Source of the DNA: Paenochrobactrum glaciei | GTDB taxonomy: Bacteria > Pseudomonadota > Alphaproteobacteria > Rhizobiales > Rhizobiaceae | Direction: 5' to 3' | Assembly: GCF_039522165.1 (NCBI RefSeq) | Contig: NZ_BAAADE010000001.1 | Span: 1-64,000 of the forward strand | Length of the DNA stretch: 64,000 nt | Part shown: piece after piece, positions 23,083-32,811 of the stretch | Numbering within the stretch: position 1 is the first letter of the stretch | How the letters are laid out: every line of letters begins with the position of its first letter | The notes under the pieces: generated by a model | What the model saw: only the letters and a program-made list of their open reading frames with translations | Told to the model about the DNA's origin: nothing | The model's database searches: none | Program-made: the position numbers and the translations under genes

Positions 23083-24471
23083 TTAGCGACCGTCTGGCGT
23101 GCGCAAACCAATCCATTTATCTTTCACAGCTTCATAATGCTGCTCTGGCTTATACTCGGTCACCTGCAAACCAAGGTCACGCGCTGTCATGCGACCGGAA
23201 GCATTGAGAATTGCATAGCTGGCAACAACCAGATCATGCTGCGCTCTTACCTGTGCAATCTGAACATCGGTCAGATCATTTTGAGCTTTCAACACATCCA
23301 AAGTGGTGCGCTGACCAACTTTGCGTTCTTCAACCACACCGTCGAGTGCAAGCTGTGCAGCTGCAATACCGGTACGGGTTGAAACAACGTTAGCTTTAGC
23401 AGCTTCGTACTGCGCCCAAGCAGAACCAATGCCCTGACGCACCTGATCACGAATGACATCAACTTCGATGCGTGCCTGACCAAGCTGCTCTTTGCTTTGA
23501 CGAACCAAAGCAGAGGTACGGCCACCCTGATAAATAGGAATATTGATGCCTAAGCCAATCGAAGCGCTGTTACCATCAGCACTCACGCCGCCATTACCGC
23601 CTGAATATGTATCAGTGCGGGAAGCGCCAGCATTCAAATTCACACCCGGCAACAATGCGCCTTCTGCGGATTTGACATTATAACCAGCCGCATCAACAGC
23701 ATATTTGGTTGCCAGAATGCCCGGATGTGCATCAGTAGCGATTGCCAAAGAGGCAGCAGGATTGCGAGGCAACAATTTATCAACTGGTGTTGCAGCAGAC
23801 AGTTTGCCCGGCTCCTCACCGATAACCTGACGGTATTCAGCTTCAGCCGATTTCACATTCGCTCTGGCAGCATTAAGAGCTGCTACTGAATTCGAACGGT
23901 TGGCTTCGGCCTGTGCAACGTCGGTACGTGTACCTTCACCCACATCAAGACGGGCACGGGCTGCACGCACCTGCTCATTCATAGCAGCAAGGTTACGCTC
24001 ATTGAGGGCTGCAATCTGGCGTGCCTGATAAACATTCATATAGGCAGCAACAGCACCAAAGAGGCTATTCATCTCTTCATTGCGCAGCTTTTCACGAGTC
24101 GCGAAAACCTGTGATTCAGCAGAAGCTACTTTGTTTTGGGTTTGAAACCCGTCAAAGAGCATCTGATTAAGCTCAATACCTACCTTTCCAACAGTTGCGT
24201 AGGTATTGCCCAACGAATTATGGCTGCGTGAACGCGCAATGTTATATGAGCTGTTTACGGTCGGACGATAGCCGGATTTGGCAACCGCGACACCTTCATC
24301 AGTTGCCCGCAAGCCGGCACGTGCAGAGTTAAGCTTGGCATTGTTATGGTATGCCTTATTCAAGGCGCCAGTCAGCGTGTCTGACCAGGCTGTACCGGAC
24401 ATCAATACGGAACCGGCTAATAATGCAGCTGTCAAAATGTTCTTGCGCGCCTTGTGCACCGTAAACCTCAT
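23083..24471 (-). CDS. bepC: TolC-family outer-membrane efflux protein
   Basis: The 462-residue product has a signal peptide (about 1-30) and two tandem OEP domains of long coiled-coil helices and strands, including FDGFQTQNKVASAESQV and IYQGGRTSALVRQSKEQL, matching halves of the TolC trimer barrel. It should form the outer-membrane channel for efflux and type I export. The RND pump encoded at 27.6-31.9 kb is a likely partner. A palindromic site just upstream may control it. The symbol follows the Brucella naming and is inferred. Confidence 0.88.
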   Translation of the reverse strand: MRFTVHKARKNILTAALLAGSVLMSGTAWSDTLTGALNKAYHNNAKLNSARAGLRATDEGVAVAKSGYRPTVNSSYNIARSRSHNSLGNTYATVGKVGIELNQMLFDGFQTQNKVASAESQVFATREKLRNEEMNSLFGAVAAYMNVYQARQIAALNERNLAAMNEQVRAARARLDVGEGTRTDVAQAEANRSNSVAALNAARANVKSAEAEYRQVIGEEPGKLSAATPVDKLLPRNPAASLAIATDAHPGILATKYAVDAAGYNVKSAEGALLPGVNLNAGASRTDTYSGGNGGVSADGNSASIGLGINIPIYQGGRTSALVRQSKEQLGQARIEVDVIRDQVRQGIGSAWAQYEAAKANVVSTRTGIAAAQLALDGVVEERKVGQRTTLDVLKAQNDLTDVQIAQVRAQHDLVVASYAILNASGRMTARDLGLQVTEYKPEQHYEAVKDKWIGLRTPDGR

Positions 24472-24489
24472 CTCATTAAGTCAAATATG

Positions 24490-24511
24490 TACCGAACCAA
24501 CTAGTTCGGTA
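24490..24511 (-). promoter_or_regulatory. Palindromic operator upstream of tolC-like gene
   Basis: TACCGAAC-CAACTA-GTTCGGTA, perfect 8-base arms, 19 bases upstream of the start codon. It looks like a TetR-type repressor site; the cognate regulator is not known. Confidence 0.6.
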
Positions 24512-24610
24512 ACGTATCAATAACCATAAAACCGTTTCATTTCTAGCGCCCAAGACAACAGATCAACAAACAATCTCAGCAAGGTTGCAGATTTGTCTCA
24601 ATCTTTTGGG

Positions 24611-25273
24611 TCAGAATGTAAATTCGGCTTTACGAGCAAATTCACGAAGGGGTTTGACCGACAGATTAAAGACATCCCTGCATGAAACAACGGCGTTTTC
24701 CTTGGTGTAAACACGCGCAACACCTAGGTTTCCCTGCCCTTCAACTGCAATCAGTCTTCCGCCATCCTTAAGTTGATCCTTAAGCGATTGCGGAACATAA
24801 TCTACGGCACCTTCGATCAGAATGACATCATAAGGCGCTTCTGAACTGTGGCCAAGGCCAAGTTCACCGGTCACGATCACAACATTGTCATAGCCCAGAG
24901 CACTCAAAACCGAGCCCGCCTGAGCTGACAAAGTAGAATCACTTTCCAGCGCGATGACCGATCCTGCAAGCTGAGAAAGAATTGCAGCTGCATAGCCGCT
25001 ACCACTTCCAACGTCCAAAACCAGATCGCTTGGCTTAATCTCCGCTAACTGGATGAGTTTTGCAAGAGGCGATGGCTCCATCAGGTAACGATGCGCATCA
25101 CTAGCCAGCTGAATGTCTTCATCGATATAAGCCAGTTCTTTGCGATTTTCCGGAACAAATGCCTCACGCGGCACAGCCAAAAACGCGTCCAAAAGTGCTA
25201 AATCGGTGACATCAGTCGTACGGATCTGGTTGTCTACCATCTTGGTACGAAGGTTTTGAAAATCAGCCAACAT
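24611..25273 (-). CDS. pcm: Protein-L-isoaspartate O-methyltransferase
   Basis: The start at 25273 (MLADFQNLRTKMVDNQIR) has AAAGGCGAGG upstream; an earlier ATG at 25303 is unlikely. The product (220 residues) has the SAM motif LVLDVGSGSGYAAAILSQLAG and the MVDNQIR N-terminus seen in alphaproteobacterial Pcm. The enzyme repairs isoaspartyl residues in aged proteins. It is followed by tolC on the same strand, a neighbourhood I recall from Rhizobiales. Confidence 0.9.
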   Translation of the reverse strand: MLADFQNLRTKMVDNQIRTTDVTDLALLDAFLAVPREAFVPENRKELAYIDEDIQLASDAHRYLMEPSPLAKLIQLAEIKPSDLVLDVGSGSGYAAAILSQLAGSVIALESDSTLSAQAGSVLSALGYDNVVIVTGELGLGHSSEAPYDVILIEGAVDYVPQSLKDQLKDGGRLIAVEGQGNLGVARVYTKENAVVSCRDVFNLSVKPLREFARKAEFTF

Positions 25274-25621
25274 GGCCTCGCCTTTCAGTTTCTCGCTGCT
25301 CACATGCAGTACCAGTTACCAGGCATGTTTTGAGAGATCGGCGGCATTACATTCAATGCCTTGAGCACCCTCAAGAAATGCAATTGGATATTCTGATGTG
25401 ATGTCGCAAAAAAACACTGTCCAGTCAATCAATAGACAGCGTGACCAAACAGCACTTAACCACTTTGATTCTCTCAGGTGGCGAGATAACCACAAAAACA
25501 TAACAGACAAACGACGCAGCGCTTAAAAATAGAATGCCATGGCGCAGTTATTGGCCAATATAGATCATTTAAGTAAGTGATTGTTTTAGTTGATAAATGA
25601 GCAACTCTTCATTTAAAAGAG
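25274..25621. other. Intergenic region before tRNA-Asn pair
   Basis: About 350 bases with no credible gene. It should contain the pcm promoter (minus strand) and the end of the tRNA transcript; nothing else is recognised. Confidence 0.5.
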
Positions 25622-25696
25622 TGGCTCCCCGGGCCGGATTCGAACCAGCGACCAACCGGTTAACAGCCGGTTGCTCTACCACTGAGCTACCGGGGA
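25622..25696 (-). tRNA. tRNA-Asn (GTT), copy 1
   Basis: The minus strand folds into a full cloverleaf: acceptor TCCCCGG, anticodon loop CTGTTAAC giving GTT, T-arm GGTTCGAATCC, encoded CCA at 25622-25624. It is identical to the copy at 25767. Confidence 0.96.
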
Positions 25697-25766
25697 ACAG
25701 GTGCTCTATATTTTAATAAGCTATGATTTCGCTTAAAAATCAACTCCAATCTTCTAAGAAGAAGAG

Positions 25767-25841
25767 TGGCTCCCCGGGCCGGATTCGAACCAGCGACCAA
25801 CCGGTTAACAGCCGGTTGCTCTACCACTGAGCTACCGGGGA
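25767..25841 (-). tRNA. tRNA-Asn (GTT), copy 2
   Basis: Same sequence as copy 1, with the encoded CCA. The 70-base spacer between the two is not conserved. Confidence 0.96.
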
Positions 25842-25973
25842 ACAGTTACTCTTGGTGTTGATGAAATGGCGTATAGCAAATGATTTTCTGATTTGCCAAG
25901 CCCTAAATCATTATTTTCAAACTTTTTTACAGTTTCCCTCAAAAAAGCGGTTTTTAGTCCTATATTGCTCTCT

Positions 25974-26312
25974 ATGGATGAGCATAACTTTCAGAAATCA
26001 CAGCGAAAAACACTAAAACGGACTTTTCAAATGCCTGAATCGGAATCATCTCCACGCAAAAAACATACGATTCTTATTCTCGGTAAGAGGATCCCGATTC
26101 CAGCCAGCGTATTTATGCGTCGTATGGTCGGCACCGGTTTCGTGCTTGGTGGTACTTTTAGCTTTTTGCCAGTTCTCGGCATCTGGATGCTGCCGGTTGG
26201 CTTAATTCTGCTTTCACATGATTCTCATCGCGTGAGACGTTTTCGCCGTAATTCAGAGGTCTATGTTTTAAGAAAATGGCGAAATAGCCGCTTTGCCAAA
26301 AACAAAGCCTGA
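25974..26312 (+). CDS. Small basic membrane protein, 112 aa
   Basis: The ATG at 25974 gives 112 residues; an in-frame ATG upstream (25893) would add a poor N-terminus. The N-terminal half is charged; one or two hydrophobic segments follow (about 47-80: GTGFVLGGTFSFLP, IWMLPVGLILLSH), and the C-terminus is very Arg-rich (RVRRFRRNS). I do not recognise the family. The topology suggests an inner-membrane protein with a basic cytoplasmic tail. Confidence 0.65.
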   Translation: MDEHNFQKSQRKTLKRTFQMPESESSPRKKHTILILGKRIPIPASVFMRRMVGTGFVLGGTFSFLPVLGIWMLPVGLILLSHDSHRVRRFRRNSEVYVLRKWRNSRFAKNKA

Positions 26313-26439
26313 TTGTGTTAGGCCGGTTCGGCATGGTTTTGTCTATTATGCACTGATTTTGCAGATATATTTGTATTTTCTCACAACATGTCTTGACGGA
26401 ATCAAAGTCGTACCATATTGAGAACCCACTTCCAGCGAT

Positions 26440-26513
26440 GGCCTCGTGGCGGAGTGGTTACGCAGAGGACTGCAAATCCTTGCACCCCGGTTCGATTCCG
26501 GGCGAGGCCTCCA
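26440..26513 (+). tRNA. tRNA-Cys (GCA)
   Basis: Acceptor GGCCTCG pairs with CGAGGCC; anticodon loop ACTGCAAAT gives GCA; T-arm GGTTCGATTCC; CCA encoded. Confidence 0.96.
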
Positions 26514-26723
26514 TTTTCTCACTGACAATCAGTTAAAAATTCAACAGTATCCATCTCTGTGATGACTGTATTTTTGTCGTGAGCTATCAAAGCTTTCCAA
26601 GAATAGTATTTAACCACCCTATTCAGCCTGTATTCACCTCACATCAATTTAAATATACTGTGTTTGTAGTACCATTACGATGGTCTGCATAAATTTTCCC
26701 ATGCGCCTTTAAAGGAAACACAG

Positions 26724-27053
26724 ATGAAATTACCCGTTTCTGCTTTATTACTGACAGCCTTTACCCTGACAGTTGCCCAGCCCGCCTTTGCAACAACGGG
26801 TCCGGGCTGCCTTCGTGTCGTGAATGTACAACAGGGTGATGTTCTCAACATTCGCAGTCAGCCAACCGCCTCTTCGCCAGTTGTTGGTACAATTCCAGCA
26901 GAAAATCACGGTGTGATTGTGTTGAAAGCCAAATGCGAACCTTTAAACCGTCCTTGGGCCAATCGTTGGTGCCCTGTGACTTATTATGGCGAAGATAAAT
27001 CTTCCAAAGGTTGGGTTTATGCGCGCTATATTCGCGATAATGACTGCCCGTAA
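26724..27053 (+). CDS. Secreted SH3-domain protein, 109 aa
   Basis: The product has a signal peptide (1-23, ending AFA) and one bacterial SH3 domain (about 30-100), with GDVLNIRSQPTASSPVVGTIP and GWVYARYIR, typical SH3b features; four Cys may form disulfides. SH3b domains bind peptidoglycan or peptides. GGAAAC precedes the ATG. It is followed by another small secreted protein. Confidence 0.82.
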   Translation: MKLPVSALLLTAFTLTVAQPAFATTGPGCLRVVNVQQGDVLNIRSQPTASSPVVGTIPAENHGVIVLKAKCEPLNRPWANRWCPVTYYGEDKSSKGWVYARYIRDNDCP

Positions 27054-27106
27054 AATCTATAACGTCAGCCTATTATCAAGCTGTAATTATGCAAGGGGAT
27101 GCATCT

Positions 27107-27511
27107 ATGTTAAAACGAACATTCTATACAGCATGTGCCTTATTCTTCGCCTCCTCTGCTTACGCTGCAACGGATTGCAGCAATGCAGAGGATCAAGCAA
27201 CGATGACCAAATGTGCCAGTGAAGAATTGGCAGCAGCCGATAAAAAATTAAACGAACTTTATAAGACAATTGAAAAACGTTTAGCTGATGATCATGACAC
27301 CAAGAAGCTTTTAATCGCTGCGCAACGGGCATGGATCGGCTTTCGTGACAGCGAATGCACCTTTGCAGCCTCCGGCACCGATGGTGGCAGCATCCATCCA
27401 ATGATGGTGGCCATGTGCAAGACGTCGTTGACGAAAACACGTAATGAGGAACTGGCCGATTATCTGAAATGTGAAGAAGGTGATCTCGGCTGCGTTGTGC
27501 CTGCTGAATAA
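27107..27511 (+). CDS. Secreted LprI-like (DUF1311) protein
   Basis: The ATG at 27107 follows AAGGGG; an in-frame ATG at 27089 is less well placed. The signal peptide (about 1-20) ends AYA; the mature part has the DUF1311 pattern DCSNAEDQATMTKCASEELAAADKKLNELY and AQRAWIGFRDSEC with paired Cys. Related domains inhibit lysozyme (LprI). A terminator follows. Confidence 0.85.
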   Translation: MLKRTFYTACALFFASSAYAATDCSNAEDQATMTKCASEELAAADKKLNELYKTIEKRLADDHDTKKLLIAAQRAWIGFRDSECTFAASGTDGGSIHPMMVAMCKTSLTKTRNEELADYLKCEEGDLGCVVPAE

Positions 27512-27544
27512 TTGCAGGTCTTTAATAAATCGCTCTACCAATAA

Positions 27545-27580
27545 AAAATGCCGCGCTTTTATCAAGCGCGGCATTTTTGT
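27545..27580. terminator. Strong bidirectional terminator
   Basis: 14-base arms (27545-27558 and 27564-27577) pair perfectly, with A and T runs on both sides. It separates the LprI-like gene from the convergent RND operon. Confidence 0.9.
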
Positions 27581-27599
27581 TTTCATTTACCGAAAGTGA

Positions 27600-30500
27600 T
27601 TATTCGCTTTCAGCTGGTGCCGGTGTTGGTGTTTTCTCCACCGGCTTATCCTTGCCGCCCAGCCAGCTCATGATGAACACGAAGAAGACCGGCACAAAGA
27701 ACACAGCCAGAATGGTTGCGGTAATCATACCACCAAGAACACTAGTACCGATGGCGTTCTGACTCGCAGCACTTGCACCTGTTGCAACAGCCAAAGGTGT
27801 TACACCGAGGGTAAAGGCCAGAGAGGTCATCAGAATTGGTCTGAAACGCAGCTTGGCAGCTTCAATTGTCGCTTCCATCAATCCCATGCCTTCTGCACGC
27901 AGATCCTTGGCAAACTCCACGATCAGAATAGCGTTCTTCGCAGACAATCCGATAATCGTAATCAGACCAACCTTGAAGTAAACGTCATTCGGCATATCGC
28001 GCAGCATAACTGCCAGAACCGAGCCGATAATACCAAGCGGAACAACCAGCATAACCGAGAGTGGAATTGACCAGCTTTCATACAATGCCGCCAGCAGCAA
28101 GAAGATGAACACAACGGTCAAGCCCATCAGGAACGGTGCCTGTGAACCGGACTGGATTTCCTGCAAGGACTGGCCTGACCACTCATGACCGAAGCCTGAA
28201 GGCAGGTCAGCAACCAGACGTTCCATTTCAGCGATCGCTGCACCGGATGAATAACCCGGAGCCGCATTACCGGAGATACGAACAGCCGGATAACCGTTAT
28301 AGCCCACGACCTGCGCCGCACCCTTTGTCCAATGAACATTGGCAAAAGAACGCAATGGAACCATACCGCCGGAAGCATTTTGCACATTCAGATCAAGAAT
28401 ATTGTCAGCGCTCATACGCTTTTCCTGATCGGCCTGAATGGTCACGCGCTGCATACGACCTGCATTCGGGAAGTCATTGATATAAGACGAACCGAGATTT
28501 GCAGAGATGGTCGAGTTGATCGCGGCAAAGGTTACACCGAAGGTGTTGGCTTTTTCACGGTCAATATCAATAATGAGCTGTGCTGCATCCGGCATACCTT
28601 CAATGCGCATACCGACGAGGATCGGGCTTTGTGCAGCCGCGGCCATCAGCTGAGAGGTTGCGGCAGACAGAGCAGCCTGCCCTGCACCGGAACGATCCTG
28701 CAAGCGGAAGCTGAAACCGCCCGATGTACCAAGCCCCTGAATTGGCGGAGGTGAAAGAGCAAATGAAATTGCATCTTTAATACCAAACAGTTTCTGGTTC
28801 GCACGGCCTGCAATCGCGTTAGCAGAATCCTCAGCACCGCGCTCGCTCCAGTCTTTCAGTGTGATGAAAGCAAGACCCGCATTATCACCGAAGCCGGAGA
28901 AGGAGAAACCACTGATGAGAACGCGTTCTTCAACAGCCTTTTCCTGCTGGAAAATGGCATCAACTTCATCAGACACGCTCAACGCACGGTTTGCACTGGC
29001 CTCAGCCGGAGCCTGCAAGTCCACAATCAGGAAGCCCTGATCTTCATTCGGCAAGAAGGAAGACGGCAACTGCATGAACAGATAAGCCAGGCCACCAACA
29101 AGCACGACATAGATCAGCATGAAGCGGCCTGCACGCTTGATGATCCAACCGATACTGCCGGCATAACCACCAACGAGTGCATCAAATTTGCGGTTGAACC
29201 AGCCAAAGAAGCCGCGTTTTTCCTGATGGCCATTTTTAATCGGCTTCAGGAAGGTTGCGCACAAAGCAGGTGTCAGCGAGAGAGCCAGGAAGCCGGAGAA
29301 CATGATGGAAACCACCATGGTCAGACTGAACTGCTGATAAATCACACCAACAGCACCTGGGAAGAAGGCCATCGGAATAAATACAGCGGTCAAGACCAGT
29401 GTAATACCGATAATCGCGCTATAAATCTGCTTCATCGCTTTACGCGTTGCTTCACGTGGCGGCAGTCCCTCTTCCGCCATGATACGCTCGACGTTTTCAA
29501 CCACCACGATGGCGTCATCGACGAGAATACCAATAGCCAGCACCATCGCGAACATCGTCAACACGTTGATCGAGAAGCCGGCCATAAGCATCACACCGAG
29601 TGTTCCAAGCAAAGCCACCGGTACAACCAAAGTCGGGATGATTGTATAGCGGAAGTTCTGCAAAAACAGGAACATTACGAGGAAGACGAGAATAACAGCT
29701 TCAACGAGTGTGGTGACAACCTTCTTGATCGATACAGCCACGAAAGGTGATGTATCGTAAGGAATTGCATATTCGATATTGTCAGGGAAGAAAGTGGAAA
29801 GTTCTTCCATCTTGGCGCGCACAGCTGCTGCTGTTTCCATCGCATTACCGGTCGGAGAAAGCTGCACAGCCAACGCTGCAGCCGGACGGCCGTTAATTTG
29901 CGTGGCAAAGTTATAGCTTTCCGCACCCACTTCAATACGTGCCACATCACGCAGACGTACAGATGAACCATCCGGATTAGCGCGCAGCACAATCGAGCCG
30001 AACTCTTCCGGCGAGGTCAGCTGACCTTTAACCAGAACGGTTGCAGCAATCTGCTGATTGATCGGGTTTGGACGAGCACCAATACGACCAGCTGCAACCT
30101 GCGCATTCTGCGAGGCAATCGCATTGCTGATATCAGTTGACGAGAGGTTCAAACCAACCATCTTGTCCGGATCAATCCAGATACGCATCGCACGCTGACT
30201 GGCAAAAACCTGCGCACGGCCAACACCGTCAAGACGCTGAATTTCACCAAGCACGTTACGGCTCAGATAGTCACCAAGACCAACCACGTTGGTGCTGCCG
30301 TCTTTCGACATCAGAGCAACCATCATCAAGAAGCCGGAACCGGCTTCCTGCACCTGAACGCCCTGCTGCACCACGATACGCGGCAGGCGCGATTCTACTC
30401 GGCGGATAGCATTTTGGACGTCAATCGAAGCCTGACCGATATCGGTGCCTGCTTCAAAGGTAACGGTGATTTGAATAGTACCGGACGCATCGGAAGTGGA

Positions 30501-30737
30501 TTCGAAATAAATCGTACCACTCACACTGTTCAGTTCCTGCTCAATCGGTGAGGTCACACTCTGATAGATATCTTCAGGTGCAGCGCCCGGATAAGAAGCA
30601 AAAACCGAGATTTGCGGAGGTGCAACATTAGGATATTGCGATACCGGCAGCTGGGGAATAGCCAGCAACCCCGCAATCATGATGAAGATAGCGACGACCC
30701 AGGCGAAGATGGGGCGTCCAATGAAAAATTGCGCCAT
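27600..30737 (-). CDS. bepE: RND multidrug efflux permease (HAE1 family)
   Basis: The 1045-residue length and layout are those of AcrB/MexB: 12 membrane helices, two large periplasmic loops, and the proton-relay Asp-Asp pair in IGILVDDAIVVVENVER (about residue 405). The N-terminus FFIGRPIFAWVVAIFIMIAG is typical. It exports drugs and bile-like compounds to the outer-membrane channel via the periplasmic adaptor encoded 10 bases upstream. Closest by context to Brucella BepE; the exact subfamily is inferred. Confidence 0.93.
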   Translation of the reverse strand: MAQFFIGRPIFAWVVAIFIMIAGLLAIPQLPVSQYPNVAPPQISVFASYPGAAPEDIYQSVTSPIEQELNSVSGTIYFESTSDASGTIQITVTFEAGTDIGQASIDVQNAIRRVESRLPRIVVQQGVQVQEAGSGFLMMVALMSKDGSTNVVGLGDYLSRNVLGEIQRLDGVGRAQVFASQRAMRIWIDPDKMVGLNLSSTDISNAIASQNAQVAAGRIGARPNPINQQIAATVLVKGQLTSPEEFGSIVLRANPDGSSVRLRDVARIEVGAESYNFATQINGRPAAALAVQLSPTGNAMETAAAVRAKMEELSTFFPDNIEYAIPYDTSPFVAVSIKKVVTTLVEAVILVFLVMFLFLQNFRYTIIPTLVVPVALLGTLGVMLMAGFSINVLTMFAMVLAIGILVDDAIVVVENVERIMAEEGLPPREATRKAMKQIYSAIIGITLVLTAVFIPMAFFPGAVGVIYQQFSLTMVVSIMFSGFLALSLTPALCATFLKPIKNGHQEKRGFFGWFNRKFDALVGGYAGSIGWIIKRAGRFMLIYVVLVGGLAYLFMQLPSSFLPNEDQGFLIVDLQAPAEASANRALSVSDEVDAIFQQEKAVEERVLISGFSFSGFGDNAGLAFITLKDWSERGAEDSANAIAGRANQKLFGIKDAISFALSPPPIQGLGTSGGFSFRLQDRSGAGQAALSAATSQLMAAAAQSPILVGMRIEGMPDAAQLIIDIDREKANTFGVTFAAINSTISANLGSSYINDFPNAGRMQRVTIQADQEKRMSADNILDLNVQNASGGMVPLRSFANVHWTKGAAQVVGYNGYPAVRISGNAAPGYSSGAAIAEMERLVADLPSGFGHEWSGQSLQEIQSGSQAPFLMGLTVVFIFLLLAALYESWSIPLSVMLVVPLGIIGSVLAVMLRDMPNDVYFKVGLITIIGLSAKNAILIVEFAKDLRAEGMGLMEATIEAAKLRFRPILMTSLAFTLGVTPLAVATGASAASQNAIGTSVLGGMITATILAVFFVPVFFVFIMSWLGGKDKPVEKTPTPAPAESE

Positions 30738-30747
30738 ATTTTATATC

Positions 30748-31929
30748 CTATTCGCCCTTATCTTTAGCAACTTCAGCTACCGGCTTTTCCGCATTGAACG
30801 GCACAGGAGCGACTGTCGCACCCGGTGCAGTTTTCTGGAAACCTTCAGTGATCACGCGATCACCTTCTTTAATATTACCGGTGATAACGAAACGGTCGCC
30901 CAAAATGCGGTTTACATTGACGGAACGCAGTTCAACTACATTTTCTGCATTGACCACCAATATGGAAGCGAGACCATCAGCATTACGCTGTACAGCCTGC
31001 TGCGGAACAGCCATGGCGTTTTTCTCGATACCCTGCTCAATCTGAACACGGACATACATGCCCGGCAGCAAATCACCATTCGGGTTCGGGAATTCACCAC
31101 GCAGTGTTACCTGACCTGTTGTGGCATCAACAGCTGCTTCCGAGAACAACAGACGGCCAGTGGTCGGATAAAGCGAACCATCATCCAGCATCAGCTTAAC
31201 TTCTGCTTCATTCGGGCCGGTCATCAGCTCACCATCCTGCAATGCTTTACGCAGACGGATAAGGTCAGCTGCTGGCTGGGTAAAGTCAGCATAAATCGGA
31301 TCAAGCTGCTGAATGGTAGCCAGATTTTCCGGACTGTTGGCGCTTACCAATGCACCTTCAGTAATCAATGCACGGCCAATTTCACCGCTAATCGGCGCTG
31401 TCACTTCGGCATACTGCAAGTTCAGCTTGGCTTCAGCCAGACTTGCTTCTGCGGCTGCAACATCCGCATTGGCCTGCGCCAATTGTGCGACTGCTGTTTC
31501 CAGATTTTGTGCACTGGATACATTGGATTTACGCAGCTGCTGCTGACGGTCATTGGCTTGGCGGGCCTGAAGCTGGGTGGCTTTTGCACGCGCCAATGTG
31601 GCTTCAGCCATATCAACCTTCACCTGAAACGGCGCAGGATCAATACGATATAGCACATCGCCCTGATTAACCTTGGTGCCCTGCTCGAACACACGCTCAA
31701 TCACGATACCGGAAACGCGCGGACGCACTTCAGCCAGACGTGTTGGTGCAATACGACCCGGCAAATCATTCAGGATTGGCAGAGCTTCCGGCTTCAGCTC
31801 AATGACACTGACCGACATTGGCGGCATAGCTGGCGGACCGCCTGCATCTTTCTTGTCATTACATGCGGTTAAAAAGCTGGCAGCCAGCAAAACGGCAGCC
31901 ACTTTGTACAAGTAAGTATTTTTTTTCAT
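30748..31929 (-). CDS. bepD: RND periplasmic adaptor lipoprotein
   Basis: The ATG at 31929 follows AGGATATAG; the frame extends upstream to 31971. Residues 1-21 form a lipoprotein signal with the lipobox LTAC. The rest is an HlyD/AcrA adaptor: lipoyl-like halves, a long coiled-coil hairpin rich in Ala and Gln (ATLARAKATQLQARQANDRQ), and beta-barrel and proximal domains. It links the pump to TolC. It lies directly upstream of the permease. Confidence 0.92.
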   Translation of the reverse strand: MKKNTYLYKVAAVLLAASFLTACNDKKDAGGPPAMPPMSVSVIELKPEALPILNDLPGRIAPTRLAEVRPRVSGIVIERVFEQGTKVNQGDVLYRIDPAPFQVKVDMAEATLARAKATQLQARQANDRQQQLRKSNVSSAQNLETAVAQLAQANADVAAAEASLAEAKLNLQYAEVTAPISGEIGRALITEGALVSANSPENLATIQQLDPIYADFTQPAADLIRLRKALQDGELMTGPNEAEVKLMLDDGSLYPTTGRLLFSEAAVDATTGQVTLRGEFPNPNGDLLPGMYVRVQIEQGIEKNAMAVPQQAVQRNADGLASILVVNAENVVELRSVNVNRILGDRFVITGNIKEGDRVITEGFQKTAPGATVAPVPFNAEKPVAEVAKDKGE

Positions 31930-32052
31930 TCTATATCCTGAGATATGAAACAGAGATTCCACGCGAAACATTCAAGCTTACTTATAGTTTTCGGAGGCAA
32001 AACCAAACTAGCCTGCTGATCACATTATGGTCATCCATGTTCGAGCTGCGGG

Positions 32053-32601
32053 TTAATCTTGAGTAATCAGTTGTTCAATGCCAGAGAGAATCTTCTCACG
32101 CTGCTCTGGTTGCCACTCCACCACGCCAAACATTTGCAAAATGCTCATGCCTTCAATAGCTAGAAGTGCCAACAGGGCTTTGTCCGGATTTTTTGTAGAA
32201 CTTAGCATTTTACCAAGTTCTTGTCGAAATCCTTCATTCATGGTTTGTCGTAACTGCTCGTCCTGCGTCATGGCTGAGCAAAGCTGGAAAACAACGGCGC
32301 CGTCTTCTTCTTCTTTATAGTCGCGTGCGACATCAATTCGTCCGCGCAAACGGGCGTCATCGCCGTCTATATAAGGTTCTGTGGCTTTATCCAGCCGCTC
32401 GCCCCAACCTGCAATCCAGCGCTCGACAACAGCCTGAATAAGCGCTTGTTTGGTTTTGTAATCATAAATCACGCTGGCTTTGCTGATGCCGGCAACAACT
32501 GCCACAGCATCGAGCGTTAGTCTTGCTGCGCCATCGCGCAACACAACCTGCTCTGCCGCATCCAAAATTGTAGCGCGATCAATAGCTCTGGGCCTTGCCA
32601 T
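32053..32601 (-). CDS. bepR: TetR-family regulator of the RND operon
   Basis: The start at 32601 (MARPRAIDRATILDAAEQ) is the typical TetR N-terminus; upstream in-frame starts would overlap the operator. The 182-residue product has an N-terminal HTH (about 25-45, VAVVAGISKASVIYDYKTK) and a helical ligand domain. It is transcribed towards the pump genes, with a gap of about 120 bases, and a palindrome at 32615 is its likely site. Repression relieved by a drug or bile compound is inferred. Confidence 0.85.
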   Translation of the reverse strand: MARPRAIDRATILDAAEQVVLRDGAARLTLDAVAVVAGISKASVIYDYKTKQALIQAVVERWIAGWGERLDKATEPYIDGDDARLRGRIDVARDYKEEEDGAVVFQLCSAMTQDEQLRQTMNEGFRQELGKMLSSTKNPDKALLALLAIEGMSILQMFGVVEWQPEQREKILSGIEQLITQD

Positions 32602-32614
32602 CACAAATTTCCAG

Positions 32615-32640
32615 TTAATAACCATCTGGTTGGTAATTAA
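32615..32640 (-). promoter_or_regulatory. Probable TetR operator
   Basis: TTAATAACCA-TCTGGT-TGGTAATTAA, 10-base arms with one mismatch, 13 bases upstream of the TetR start. The layout suits autoregulation by a TetR dimer. Confidence 0.7.
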
Positions 32641-32756
32641 ATGAAAAACCTTTGTCAATCTTTCAGGTTTAACAAAAATTAAGGATAAACTTAATGTGAT
32701 CATAGCAAGATTTGCACGTCACACACTGAATTTCCGGTGCTTTCTGAGCATCAAAC

Positions 32757-32790
32757 AAAAAAAGGCCGCGCAATGCGCGGCCCTTTTCAA
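32757..32790. terminator. Terminator of trigger factor gene
   Basis: AAAAGGCCGCGC pairs with GCGCGGCCCTTTT around a short loop, with A/T runs on both sides, just beyond the tig stop. Confidence 0.9.
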
Positions 32791-32811
32791 AGGTCGTCTG
32801 ACTAAAAGCGA

